From Pseudorhodobacter antarcticus (GTDB taxonomy: Bacteria; Pseudomonadota; Alphaproteobacteria; Rhodobacterales; Rhodobacteraceae): DNA of 37,721 nt. A model generated the notes under the pieces. It worked only from the letters and a program-made list of their open reading frames with translations, searched no databases and was not told the origin of the DNA. Shown piece by piece: positions 8,386 to 16,960 of this stretch (its first letter is position 1; the number at the start of each line of letters is the position of its first letter). Made by a program: the position numbers and the translations under genes. The stretch lies in assembly GCF_900110135.1 (NCBI RefSeq), contig NZ_FOCO01000030.1, positions 1-37,721 on the forward strand, read 5' to 3'.

Positions 8386-9123
8386 TTGACCCAATCTATT
8401 GAGATCACGAACGAAGCTGTCAAACAAAAGCTGTTGGCGCTTATTGCGGCGGGAAATTTGGGGGGGGATGGCAAGCTGCCCACGGAACGCGATTTGGCCG
8501 AGATTTTCAATGTGGGCCGCCGCAATGTGCGGGTGGCACTGGATGCCCTTGCGCGTGAAGGGCTGATTTGGCGCAAGCAGGGGTCCGGCAATTATCTTGG
8601 CCAACCGATCGACCCAACCGGTGCGCTTGCCGAAAAGATCACCGGGCAGACCAATGCGCTGGAGGTGATGGAGGCGCGTCAGTGTATCGAGCCGGAACTT
8701 GCTGCCCTATGCGCAAAACGCATGAAAAAGCATGAAATGACCCAGTTGCAAACATTGGTGGACCGCCAGATTGCCTCGTCCGACCCTGATGGAATCGAGC
8801 TGTGGGACAGCGCGTTTCACCGCCTTATCGCGCAATCGGCCGGGAACCGCCCCCTGCTGACGGCATCGGCCCTGCTGGATAAGATACGGTCAAACCCGCA
8901 TTGGATTACCATTCGGCAAACCGCGCGCAGCCCGGCCTCGTTGCAGGTGACCTTGCGCGAACATCAAAGCATTGCCGACGCGATTTTTGCCCGCAACCCG
9001 GTCGCTGCGCGCGCGGCGATGCAGTTGCACCTGTCCACCCGGTTCGATGCATTGCGCGCTCAATTGGCAAAAATGCCCGAACATAAGGACAACAAGTTTT
9101 TCGATCCTGAGGGGAAATCGTGA
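8386..9123 (+). CDS. FadR-family GntR transcriptional regulator
   Basis: This regulator has about 245 residues with an N-terminal winged helix (KLPTERDLAEIFNVGRRNVRVALDALAREGLIWRK region, about residues 26-60) and a C-terminal all-alpha FCD ligand domain from about residue 80. The FCD domain ends with EHQSIADAIFARNPVAARAAMQLHL. It sits between the divergent amidase operon and the importer-1 operon, and matching palindromes lie before both, so it probably controls both in response to an imported metabolite. The start is uncertain: TTG 8386 has GAGG at 8374-8377 at good spacing; GTG 8377 and GTG 8359 are in-frame alternatives. Confidence 0.88.
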   Translation: MTQSIEITNEAVKQKLLALIAAGNLGGDGKLPTERDLAEIFNVGRRNVRVALDALAREGLIWRKQGSGNYLGQPIDPTGALAEKITGQTNALEVMEARQCIEPELAALCAKRMKKHEMTQLQTLVDRQIASSDPDGIELWDSAFHRLIAQSAGNRPLLTASALLDKIRSNPHWITIRQTARSPASLQVTLREHQSIADAIFARNPVAARAAMQLHLSTRFDALRAQLAKMPEHKDNKFFDPEGKS

Positions 9124-9337
9124 GACGGATGTGATGCTGACGACCGGTCGGCCGTCAAGCATCTGGGGGTTGCGCGCCCTGCTCTGCGCGAACGCGTCCA
9201 GATTGTCCTGAACCCTTCAGCGGTCATCGGTGCATCTGTGGCGGCGTGGTTGAAAGCCAATCGGTGAACGCTGTCTCTGGTTGTTGACAGGCCGCATTGA
9301 ACATGTAACCAATCACTAATTGGTTCTTTCCGGAGGC
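9124..9337. other. Intergenic region with promoter of importer-1 operon and a coding remnant
   Basis: A 214-base gap. On the plus strand, in one frame ending at a TGA near 9265-9267, it can be read as about 45 residues ending IVLNPSAVIGASVAAWLKANR. This reads like the C-terminus of a real protein but has no start of its own, and I do not recognise the family. It may be the debris of a lost gene. The 3' part holds the promoter-like and operator-like sequences listed separately. Confidence 0.4.
9284..9325 (+). promoter_or_regulatory. Promoter-like -35 and perfect operator palindrome before importer 1
   Basis: A consensus TTGACA lies at 9284-9289. The -10 region expected 16-17 bases later is weak and falls into AACCAATCACTAATTGGTT (9307-9325), a perfect inverted repeat with 7-base arms and a 5-base spacer. 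The sequence ATTGGTTCTT is shared with 8261-8270 in front of the divergent operon. The operator ends 12 bases before the start codon at 9338, so a bound repressor would block initiation. Confidence 0.55.
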
Positions 9338-10333
9338 ATGGTGGCAGGTTCAGGATCGGCTCTTCTTTCCGTCTCAGGGCTTGGCCTTTCTCTTGGAGAG
9401 AAGGGGCCGCCCTTTTTGCGTGACGTTGCCTTTGATCTTCAAGGGGGGGAGACGCTGTGCATCGTGGGCGAATCCGGCTGTGGCAAAAGCATGACAGCAG
9501 TGGCCTTGATGGGGCTGCTTCCCCCCGCACTGTCGCGCAATTTGAAAGGCCGCATGGTTTTTGAAGGTGAAGATCTTTCGCTGCGCGACAATGATCGTTT
9601 GCGCGCGCTGCGGGGGCGGCGCATCGCGATGATCTTTCAAGAACCGATGAGTTCGTTGAACCCGGTTTTCCGCATCGGCGATCAGATTGGTGAGGCGTGG
9701 GAGTGTCACAACGGCAGCGGAGGGCGCGCAAAAGCGCTGGAGATGCTGGAGCGTGTGGGTATCCCAGACCCCGAGGGGCGTCTGAATGATTACCCGCATC
9801 AGCTTTCGGGTGGCATGCGCCAGCGTGTGATGATTGCCATGGCGCTGGTCAACGATCCCGCACTGGTGATCGCGGATGAGCCGACAACGGCGCTGGATGT
9901 GACCGTGCAATCGCAAATCCTCGATCTGATGCGCGACATGCAGCGGCGGCGTGGCATGGGCATGGTTTTGATCACCCATGATTTGGGGGTGGTGGCGCAA
10001 ATTGCGACGCGCGTGGCGGTGATGTATGCGGGCGAGATTGTGGAACACGGAACGGTTGAGGCCATCTTTTCTGATCCGCAGCACCCCTATACCATTGGTC
10101 TTATGGCCTCAGTGCCGCCGATTTCAGGCCCGCGACAGCGTTTGACTGTGATCCCCGGGCGGGTGCCCTTGCCAAGCGCGCTGCGGCCGGGATGCCGGTT
10201 TTCGGACCGCTGCCCCTTTGCAACACCCGTTTGCGCCACCCCGCCCCCCGCCCGCATATTCGACAACGGCCATGTGGCGCTGTGCCATCACACGCCTGTC
10301 GAATCCTTAGCGGAGGCTGCCGCATGGGCGTGA
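9338..10333 (+). CDS. Dpp/Opp-type ABC transporter ATP-binding protein (DppD-like)
   Basis: This ATPase of about 331 residues is the first gene of the importer-1 operon. Walker A GESGCGKS is near residues 43-50, the Q-loop is in [11 protein letters not shown], the signature LSGGMRQRV, Walker B LVIADEP and the switch His in [10 protein letters not shown]. The C-terminal oligopeptide-transporter extension carries the [14 protein letters not shown] cysteine cluster typical of DppD/OppD. GGAGG lies at 9332-9336, one base from ATG 9338 and four from GTG 9341, so translation may begin at either codon. Its stop lies inside the start of the second ATPase gene. Confidence 0.9.
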   Translation: MVAGSGSALLSVSGLGLSLGEKGPPFLRDVAFDLQGGETLCIVGESGCGKSMTAVALMGLLPPALSRNLKGRMVFEGEDLSLRDNDRLRALRGRRIAMIFQEPMSSLNPVFRIGDQIGEAWECHNGSGGRAKALEMLERVGIPDPEGRLNDYPHQLSGGMRQRVMIAMALVNDPALVIADEPTTALDVTVQSQILDLMRDMQRRRGMGMVLITHDLGVVAQIATRVAVMYAGEIVEHGTVEAIFSDPQHPYTIGLMASVPPISGPRQRLTVIPGRVPLPSALRPGCRFSDRCPFATPVCATPPPARIFDNGHVALCHHTPVESLAEAAAWA

Positions 10334-11419
10334 TCATTGAGGCCGTCGATTTGGTGCGCGAGTTTGACATTGATACCGGCTTGTTCCAGCCCGCGCGCAA
10401 GGTGCATGCTGTCAGCGGCGTGTCCTTCGCCGTGGCGCGGGGCGAAACCTTTGCCATTGTGGGCGAGTCTGGCTGCGGCAAGTCCACGCTTGCCCGCACG
10501 CTGGCGCGCCTGCTTGCCCCCACTTCGGGCGAGGTTTTGATCGAGGGGCAACCCGTGGGCAAGGTCAAGGGCGCGGAACTGGTCAAATTGCGCCGCAAGG
10601 TCCAGTTTATCTTTCAAGACCCGTTCTCGTCGTTGAACCCGCGCATGACGGTGGGCGCGCTGATTGGGGAACCGATCGAAATTCACCGTCCCGAATTGAA
10701 TGCCCCCCAACGCCGGGCCGAAGTGACGGCCCTTTTGCAGCGCGTCGGCCTGCGTGCCGCGCACATGGACCGCTACCCACATGAGTTTTCGGGCGGTCAG
10801 CGCCAGCGCATCGGCATTGCCCGCGCCTTGGCCGCACAGCCCGACATTTTGGTGGGCGACGAGCCGGTCTCGGCGCTGGATGTCAGTGTGCAGGCGCAAA
10901 TTATCAACCTGTTGGATGACCTGAAAACCGAATTTGGCCTGACCCTGATCATCGTTGCCCATGACCTTGCCGTGGTGCGGCAGATGAGCGACCGGGTTGC
11001 CGTGATGTATCTGGGCCGGATAGTTGAGATTGGGCCCGCCGACGCGATCACCGCCCATCCCCGCCACCCTTACCCAAGCCCTTATGAGCGCGGTGCCAGA
11101 GGCGCGCGTTGGCACCGCCAGGGTTCCGCTGCGCCTTGAGGGCGAAATACCGTCGCCGATGGACCCACCCTCGGGGTGCCGGTTCCGCACCCGCTGCCCC
11201 CACGCGCAGCCTTTATGCGCGCAAAAGGCACCCGCCCTTGCGCCCGGCCCCGGCGGGGTCGCGGTGGCCTGCCATTTCAGTGCGGAGATTCCGCCCATGG
11301 ATTTCAGCACCGGCAGCGCGCCGGTTTCCGCCGCAGCACAACGGCGTTTCGCACTGTTTCGCGACGTCATCACCGACCGAACCACCCCCAAAAAGCCAAA
11401 ACAGGGAGACGGACAATGA
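10324..11419 (+). pseudogene. Dpp/Opp-type ATP-binding protein (DppF-like), frameshifted near its end
   Basis: The reading frame opens at ATG 10324 ([14 protein letters not shown]) and encodes a full ATPase core: [49 protein letters not shown] and VAHDLAVVRQ. At about 11071-11076, inside the usual [12 protein letters not shown], the frame breaks: the text reads as if two bases of TACACC were lost (TACC). The original frame then runs out at 11139 with unrelated residues. The next frame continues correctly ([13 protein letters not shown], later [14 protein letters not shown]) to 11417-11419. The catalytic core would survive, but the C-terminal cysteine-cluster extension would be lost. It may be a real mutation or a read/assembly error. 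Confidence 0.85.
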
Positions 11420-12912
11420 AAAAGACCCTTCTGCTTACCGCCTTGCTCAGCGCGACTGCGCTGGGCGCACAGGCATCCGAATTGAAGATCGGATTGGAAA
11501 GCGACCCCGATGCGCTTGATCCCGATAAGTCGCGCACATTTGTGGGGCGGATCGTGTTCACCTCGCTGTGCGACAAGCTGGTGGACATCACGCCAGAGCT
11601 GTCCATCGTCCCGCAGCTTGCCACCGCTTGGGAAACGTCCGATGATGGCAAGGCGCTGACCATGACCTTGCGCGATGGCGTGACATTTCACGATGGAACC
11701 CCGTTCAATGCCGAAGCGGTTAAGGCCAACATCGAACGCTCCAAAACCTTTGACGAAAGTGTGCGCAAATCTGAATTGAGCAGCATCGACACCGTCGAAG
11801 TGGTGGACGCGCTGACCGTAAAGTTCAATCTGTCGGCGTCCGATGCCACGCTTTTGGCGCAGTTGGCCGACCGGGCGGGCATGATGATGGCCCCAAGCGC
11901 GCTGTCGCCGGATTTTGCCTCCAACCCTGTGTGTTCCGGCCCTTTCACGCTGACCGAGCGGGTTTCGCAGGATAAAATCGTTCTCGACAAATTCGCAGGC
12001 TATTGGAACGCCGATGCGATTTTGCTGGAGCGTGTTACCCTTGTGATGATCCCCGACAGCACCGTGCGTCTGGCCAACCTGCAATCGGGTGACATCCAGA
12101 TCGTCAATCAGTTGTCGGCAACCGATGCCGCAGCCGTGGAGGGTAACGCGCGCCTGCGCTTTGCCAACATCACCGGGCTTGGCTATCAAGGATTGACGTT
12201 TAACGGGGCCAATGGCGATAAATCCAACAATCCGTTGGGTCAGAATGCAAAACTGCGCGAAGCATTCGATCTTTCCATCGACCGTGATGCGATCAACCAA
12301 GTGGTGTTCAACGGCTTGTTCACCCCGGCCAGCCAGCCGTTCACGCCAGCCAGCCCTTACTACAACCCCGATTTCCCGGTGATCAAGCGCGACATCGAAG
12401 CCGCCAAGGCGATCTTGGCCGAAGCTGGGGTGCAAACGCCGGTCAAGGTGCAGGTGCAGGTGCCAAACACGCCGGTCACCCTGCAACTGATGCAGGTGAT
12501 CCAGTCTATGGTTGCCGAGGCCGGGTTCGAGGTTGAATTGGTGTCCAAGGAATTCGCCACCTTGATCGCTGATGCCAGTGTCGGTGATTTCCAAATCAGC
12601 CAGCAGGGTTGGTCGGGGCGGGTTGACCCGGACGGCAATATTTTTGGCTTTGTCACCACAGATGCCGGGTTCAACGATGGCAAATATTCCAACGCCGAAG
12701 TGGACCGCCTGTTGAGAGAGGCGCGCACCATTTCTGACCCCGCAGCCCGGGCAGAGCGTTACAAGGCGGCCACAGCCATTCTCGCTGTGGACCGCCCGCT
12801 GATCTATCTCTATCACCTCGGCTGGCTTTATGGGCTTGATGCAAAGGTGCAGGGATTGACCCTGTATCCAGACGGCATGCTGCGTCTGGAAGGCGTTTCT
12901 GTGACGGAGTAA
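11416..12912 (+). CDS. Extracellular solute-binding protein, family 5 (importer 1)
   Basis: This 498-residue periplasmic binding protein of the DppA/OppA type captures the substrate for importer 1. A Sec signal peptide ([20 protein letters not shown]) occupies residues 1-20. Family features follow: [25 protein letters not shown] near residues 84-108, and [20 protein letters not shown] near 280. There is no lipobox cysteine, so it should be soluble. The start at 11416 overlaps the end of the frameshifted ATPase gene (ATGA), and GGGAG lies at 11404-11408. The ligand is unknown; family members bind peptides, nickel, glutathione, opines and other amides. Confidence 0.9.
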   Translation: MKKTLLLTALLSATALGAQASELKIGLESDPDALDPDKSRTFVGRIVFTSLCDKLVDITPELSIVPQLATAWETSDDGKALTMTLRDGVTFHDGTPFNAEAVKANIERSKTFDESVRKSELSSIDTVEVVDALTVKFNLSASDATLLAQLADRAGMMMAPSALSPDFASNPVCSGPFTLTERVSQDKIVLDKFAGYWNADAILLERVTLVMIPDSTVRLANLQSGDIQIVNQLSATDAAAVEGNARLRFANITGLGYQGLTFNGANGDKSNNPLGQNAKLREAFDLSIDRDAINQVVFNGLFTPASQPFTPASPYYNPDFPVIKRDIEAAKAILAEAGVQTPVKVQVQVPNTPVTLQLMQVIQSMVAEAGFEVELVSKEFATLIADASVGDFQISQQGWSGRVDPDGNIFGFVTTDAGFNDGKYSNAEVDRLLREARTISDPAARAERYKAATAILAVDRPLIYLYHLGWLYGLDAKVQGLTLYPDGMLRLEGVSVTE

Positions 12913-12931
12913 CGCCGCCACCGCAAACCCG

Positions 12932-12956
12932 TCGGGGCCACCCCAATGTGGCCTCG
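12932..12956 (+). other. Stem-loop after the importer-1 binding-protein gene
   Basis: A ten-pair hairpin with one G-T wobble (arms TCGGGGCCAC and GTGGCCTCGA, loop CCCAAT) lies 20 bases after the binding-protein stop. There is no T-run. Such intercistronic hairpins protect the upstream message and raise binding-protein level over permeases. A comparable hairpin occupies the same place in importer 3 (28474-28499). Confidence 0.6.
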
Positions 12957-12990
12957 ATACAAAACCTTAACGCCATCAAAGGACGACGCC

Positions 12991-13938
12991 ATGTTCGTGT
13001 TCTTTCTGCGCCGTCTTTTGGTGGCGGTCCCGACGCTGATCCTGATTTCTATCTTTGTCTTTTTGCTGCAACAGCTTTTGCCCGGCGATCCTGTCTTGGC
13101 GATGGCGGGCGAAGACCGTGACCTTGCGACGCTGGCCGCGCTGCGCGAACGCTATGGCCTGAACGAAACCCTGCCAGTGCAATACTGGGTATGGATATCG
13201 GCGGTGTTGCAGGGCGATTTCGGCACATCCATCCGCAGCGGAGAGCCGATTTTGGACCTGATCTTGCAAAAGCTGCCAGTCACCTTGCAACTTGCGGCGA
13301 TGTCCTTGGCCTTTGCCATGCTCATCGGCATTCCCATGGGGATCGTCTCGGCGGTGAATAAGGGCACAAAGATTGACCTTGCCGCCAACGTGATCGCCCT
13401 ATCTGGCCTGTCGATCCCGAATTTCTGGCTGGGGATTATGCTGATCTTGCTGGTGTCCGTGCGCTGGCAACTGTTTCCCGCCAGCGGCTATGTGCCCCCG
13501 TCCGAGGATTTCTGGCAATCCATCCGCACCATGCTGATGCCATCTTTTGTGCTGGGCACCGGGCTTGCGGCGGCGCTGATGCGCCATACCCGCTCGTCGA
13601 TGCTGGAGGTGCTGCGCCAAGATTATGTCCGTACCGCGCGCGCCAAAGGGCTGACCGAGCGGCGCGTGGTGCTGCGCCATGCTTTTCGCAATGCCCTGAC
13701 CCCGATTGTCACTCTGACGGCGCTGCTGTTTGGTGAATTGGTGGCCGGTGCTGTACTGACCGAACAAATCTTTACCATTCCCGGTTTTGGCAAGCTGATC
13801 GTAGATGCCGTTTTCAACCGCGATTACGCCGTGGTGCAAGGCGTGGTTTTGGTCACCGCTTTTGGCTTTATCTTTATGAACCTGTTGGCCGACATGGCCT
13901 ATGTTCTGCTTAACCCAAGACTAAGGCACGCCAGATGA
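12991..13938 (+). CDS. DppB-like ABC transporter permease (importer 1)
   Basis: This 315-residue inner-membrane permease begins with the typical FLRRLLVAVPTLILISIFVFLL first helix, followed by LLPGDP. It has six predicted membrane segments and an EAA-type loop seen as YVRTARAKGLTERRVVLRHAFRNALTPIV near residues 210-240. I chose ATG 12991, with AAAGGA at 12978-12983, over the upstream GTG at 12946, which adds a non-hydrophobic, non-family extension and covers the intercistronic hairpin region. The gene overlaps the next permease by ATGA. Confidence 0.9.
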   Translation: MFVFFLRRLLVAVPTLILISIFVFLLQQLLPGDPVLAMAGEDRDLATLAALRERYGLNETLPVQYWVWISAVLQGDFGTSIRSGEPILDLILQKLPVTLQLAAMSLAFAMLIGIPMGIVSAVNKGTKIDLAANVIALSGLSIPNFWLGIMLILLVSVRWQLFPASGYVPPSEDFWQSIRTMLMPSFVLGTGLAAALMRHTRSSMLEVLRQDYVRTARAKGLTERRVVLRHAFRNALTPIVTLTALLFGELVAGAVLTEQIFTIPGFGKLIVDAVFNRDYAVVQGVVLVTAFGFIFMNLLADMAYVLLNPRLRHAR

Positions 13939-14810
13939 GCACTGTTTCCGACGCCCCCGACGCCGTTTTGGACCGCCCCGCGAAAAGCCGCGCTTGGGCC
14001 AAATTCCGCGCCCACCGCATCGGCATGTTTGGCGCTGGTCTTGTGGGGTTCTTCGTTATTCTTGCAATCCTTGCACCCATCCTGCCCATCCAAGACCCTA
14101 TCGCCACCGATTGGGGTGCTGTGCGCCAACCTCCCTCCTCCACCTATTGGCTGGGCGCGGATGAGATTGGCCGCGATCTGCTGTCGCGCATGATTTGGGG
14201 GGCGCAAGCCTCGCTTTTGGCGGGGGTGGTGTCGGTGGGCATTGCACTGGGTTTGGGTGTGCCGTTGGGCATCATTGCGGGATACTTCGGCGGCTGGACC
14301 GACGCTGTAATCTCGCGCTGCACCGAGGCGCTGCTGGCGATGCCGTTCTTGATCCTTGCCATTGCCCTTGCGGCGTTTCTGGGGCCATCGCTGACCAATG
14401 CAATGCTGGCGATTGGTATCGCCGCCACGCCGGTTTTCATCCGCATCACGCGCGGGCAGGTGCTATCAGTTGCGGCTGAGGATTATGTGGAAAGCGCGCG
14501 CGCCATAGGCCTGCCGACGCATCTGATTTTACGCCGCTATATCTTGCCCAACGTGTTGCCGCCCATTTTGGTGCAAGCCACGCTAACCATTGCCACCGCG
14601 ATCATCGCCGAGGCATCGCTCAGTTTTCTGGGTCTTGGCCAGCAACCGCCCGCGCCCTCATGGGGGTCTATGTTGAACACGGCCAAGAACTTTCTGGCGC
14701 AGGCGCCGTTGATGGCGCTGTGGCCCGGCATCGCGATTTTCGTCGTGGTTCTGGGGTTCAACCTTCTTGGCGACGGCTTGCGCGATGCGCTTGACCCGCG
14801 GTCTGACTGA
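13935..14810 (+). CDS. DppC-like ABC transporter permease (importer 1)
   Basis: This 291-residue second permease of importer 1 has the long N-terminal cytoplasmic part, first helix near residues 35-55, and the DppC hallmark WLGADEIGRDLLSRMIWGAQASLL near residues 73-96. The EAA loop is seen as YVESARAIGLPTHLILRRYILPNVLPPILVQ, and the C-terminus GDGLRDALDPR is characteristic of the family. It starts inside the stop of the DppB-like gene. The stop is 11 bases before the Ggt-family gene, with AGGAGAG between them, so the hydrolase is part of the same transcript. Confidence 0.9.
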   Translation: MSTVSDAPDAVLDRPAKSRAWAKFRAHRIGMFGAGLVGFFVILAILAPILPIQDPIATDWGAVRQPPSSTYWLGADEIGRDLLSRMIWGAQASLLAGVVSVGIALGLGVPLGIIAGYFGGWTDAVISRCTEALLAMPFLILAIALAAFLGPSLTNAMLAIGIAATPVFIRITRGQVLSVAAEDYVESARAIGLPTHLILRRYILPNVLPPILVQATLTIATAIIAEASLSFLGLGQQPPAPSWGSMLNTAKNFLAQAPLMALWPGIAIFVVVLGFNLLGDGLRDALDPRSD

Positions 14811-14821
14811 CAGGAGAGATC

Positions 14822-16620
14822 ATGGACACTTTCACCACACGCCCCGATATTCGCGGCACTTTCGGGGTTGTCACCTCGACCCATTGGATCGCCTCGGCGG
14901 CTGGGATGCGGATGCTGGAACTGGGCGGCAACGCGTTTGATGCCGCCGTCGCTTGCGGGCTGACGCTGCAAGTGGTGGAGCCACATCTGAACGGCCCGGC
15001 AGGCGATTTGCCCGCCATTGTCCATATCGCCGCGACCGGAGAGACGCGGGTGCTGTGCGCGCAAGGCGTGGCCCCCGCTGCCAGCACAATCGCGCATTTC
15101 CGGGGTCTTGGGTTGGATCTGGTGCCGGGTTCGGGCTTTTTGTCGGTGGTGGTGCCGGGTGCGTTCGATGGCTGGATGCTGATGTTGCGCGACCACGGCA
15201 GCCTTGATCTTGCAACGGTGATGGAGCCTGCAATCAGCTATGCCCGCGATGGCCACCCGATGCTGCCGCGCGTCGCCGCGACAATCGCCGGGCTGCATGA
15301 TTTCTTTGTCGCGCATTGGCCAACCAGCGCGCAAACATGGGCACCGGGCGGCACTTTGCCCAAGGATTGGGCCCTATTTCGCAACCCCGATCTTGCCGCC
15401 ACCTATCAGCGCTTGGTCGATGACAGCAGCGATGGCAGCAGCGATGGCGGCTGCGAGGCGCAAATCGACCACGCCCGCAAGCTGTGGCGTGAGGGCTTTG
15501 TGGCGGATGCAATTTTTGACTATACCGATGGTCGCAAGGTGATGGACGTGTCGGAAAACGCCCACGGCGCCGTGTTGGCCCGCGCCGACATGGCCAAATG
15601 GCGTGCCACTTGGGAGGCGCCTTTGACCGCCACCTATCACGGCTGGACCGTGGCCAAGACGCAAAGCTGGTCGCAAGGGCCGGTGCTGTTGCAAACGCTG
15701 AAATTGCTGGAGGGGATCGACCTTGCCGCAATGGACCCGCTGGGCGCGGAGTTCGTCCATACCGTGGTTGAGGCGATGAAACTGGCCTATGCCGACCGCG
15801 AAGCCTATTACGGCGATCCGGCGTTTTCTGATATTCCCATGGACCACTTGTTGTCTGACGCCTACGCCGCCGAACGTCGGGGCCTGATCGGCAAAAAGGC
15901 CAGTTTGGAGCAGCGCCCCGGACGGGTCGACGGTTTTGCCCATCTGGCCGACGCCGCCATTGCCCGCGCCGCGCGCGACTTCACTGCGGCCAGCGGTGTC
16001 AGCGCAGGCGAGCCGACAATGTCACATCTGACCGAACGGCGCGGCGACACGGTGCATATTGACGTGATTGACCGCTGGGGCAATATGGTTGCGGCAACGC
16101 CGTCGGGGGGGTGGCTGCAATCCAACCCGGTCATTCCGGGCCTTGGGTTTTCGCTGGGATCGCGCGCGCAGATGTTCTGGCTGGAGGAGGGGCTGCCAAC
16201 CTCGCTGATCCCCGGTGCCCGGCCCCGCACCACCCTTACCCCGACGATGGCCGAAAAAGACGGGCAGCGCATTGCGTTCGGCACGCCGGGGGGGACCAAC
16301 AGGACCAGTGGCAACTGATTTGGTTCCTGCGCTTTGTTCATCACGGCTATGGCTTGCAACAGGGTTTGGATGCGCCGTTGTTTCACACCGAGCATTTCCA
16401 AAGCAGCTTTTACCCCCGCGCAGCCCTGCCCGGAGAGATGACCATAGAGCCTTCGTTCGGCGAAGCGGTGATCGACGATTTGCGGGCGCGAGGCCACATT
16501 GTGACCGTGGCCCCGCCGATGACCGTAGGCCGCCTGACGGCAGCGATCCGAGACGCCGACGGCAGCTTGCTTGCCGGTGCCACGCCGCGCTTGATGCAGG
16601 CCTATGCCGTGGGTCGGTAG
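14822..16620 (+). pseudogene. Gamma-glutamyltransferase family protein (second copy), frameshifted in a G-tract
   Basis: This is a Ggt-family Ntn-hydrolase gene of about 600 codons if restored. The N-terminal GGNAFDAAVACGLTLQVVEPH is near residues 40-60, and the likely self-cleavage nucleophile is Thr410 in RRGDTVHIDVIDRWGN. At 16288-16294 there is a run of seven G. With seven, the frame ends at 16318 (GTPGGTNRTSGN). With eight, it continues as GTPGGDQQDQWQLIWFLRF and runs to TAG 16618-16620 with a normal family C-terminus. The truncated form lacks about 100 residues of the small subunit. No signal peptide is seen. A sequencing miscount, a true null allele or a reversible slippage switch are all possible. 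Confidence 0.85.
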
Positions 16621-16960
16621 ACTGCGGGCCGGTAACCTGCGGGCCCGTGACAATCGGAGGGCTGCGAAAGGTGTCGCAGCCTGTAAAGGGGGCCTTGTGG
16701 CTGCTTTTCGCGCGGGGGCGCAGGGGTTTTTTGCGGCCATAATGCCGCCCTTAGCCCTATATTGCGACACAGCCGGGCGCAGCTGCCCCGTTTTTAGGCG
16801 GTATCTGAGATTTGACGAAACTGCATAAAGCTTTTTATTGACGACTGGCATGCATTGCCCGACAGTTAATCAACATCTGGCGAAAAGCCGCGCGGCATCT
16901 GGGCCCTGATCGTAGACCTTTTGGTCTGCATCCGGGCTTTTTGCATTTTGGAGCATTGGC
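16621..16960 (+). promoter_or_regulatory. Leader region of the amiC-amiR-importer 2 operon
   Basis: A 340-base gap without a credible gene, lower in GC toward its 3' part. It ends in a strong intrinsic terminator (16904-16942) only 18 bases before the first start codon. It therefore looks like a transcribed attenuator leader for the ANTAR protein encoded at 18058. Promoter candidates are weak: TTGACG occurs at 16812-16817 and 16838-16843 without a good -10. A small stem GGCA/TGCC lies at 16847-16859. I did not find a clear pair of hexaloops with the A1/G4 pattern known from ANTAR target RNAs. Confidence 0.55.
16904..16942 (+). terminator. Intrinsic terminator (attenuator) in front of amiC
   Basis: The left arm is CCCTGATCGTAGACC (16904-16918), the loop TTTT (16919-16922) and the right arm GGTCTGCATCCGGG (16923-16936), with one or two non-canonical positions. 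It is followed directly by CTTTTT (16937-16942). This is a classic rho-independent terminator, placed upstream of the first gene of an operon rather than after the last one. The preceding Ggt-family gene ends about 280 bases earlier, so it could also serve that operon, but the position just before the GGAG and GTG start fits attenuation better. Confidence 0.75.

Noticed and set aside
10288-12921. An 877-codon open frame on the minus strand
   Set aside because: It is antisense to the ATPase and binding-protein genes, which carry clear family motifs on the plus strand; its composition is typical of a GC-rich shadow frame.
14822-16620. Programmed ribosomal frameshift in the second Ggt-family gene
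   Set aside because: A G-run alone is not a typical slippery heptamer with a downstream pseudoknot, and this family does not use recoding; mutation or sequence error is simpler.
16846-16860. Sigma-54-like promoter (TGGCA...TTGC) in the amiC leader
   Set aside because: The distance between the GG and GC elements is two bases too short for the strict -24/-12 spacing.
16801-16942. Dual hexaloop ANTAR target RNA
   Set aside because: I looked for paired six-base loops with A at position 1 and G at position 4. GGC-ATCTGG-GCC at 16894-16905 is the nearest but has G at positions 5-6. I could not support the motif, only the terminator.
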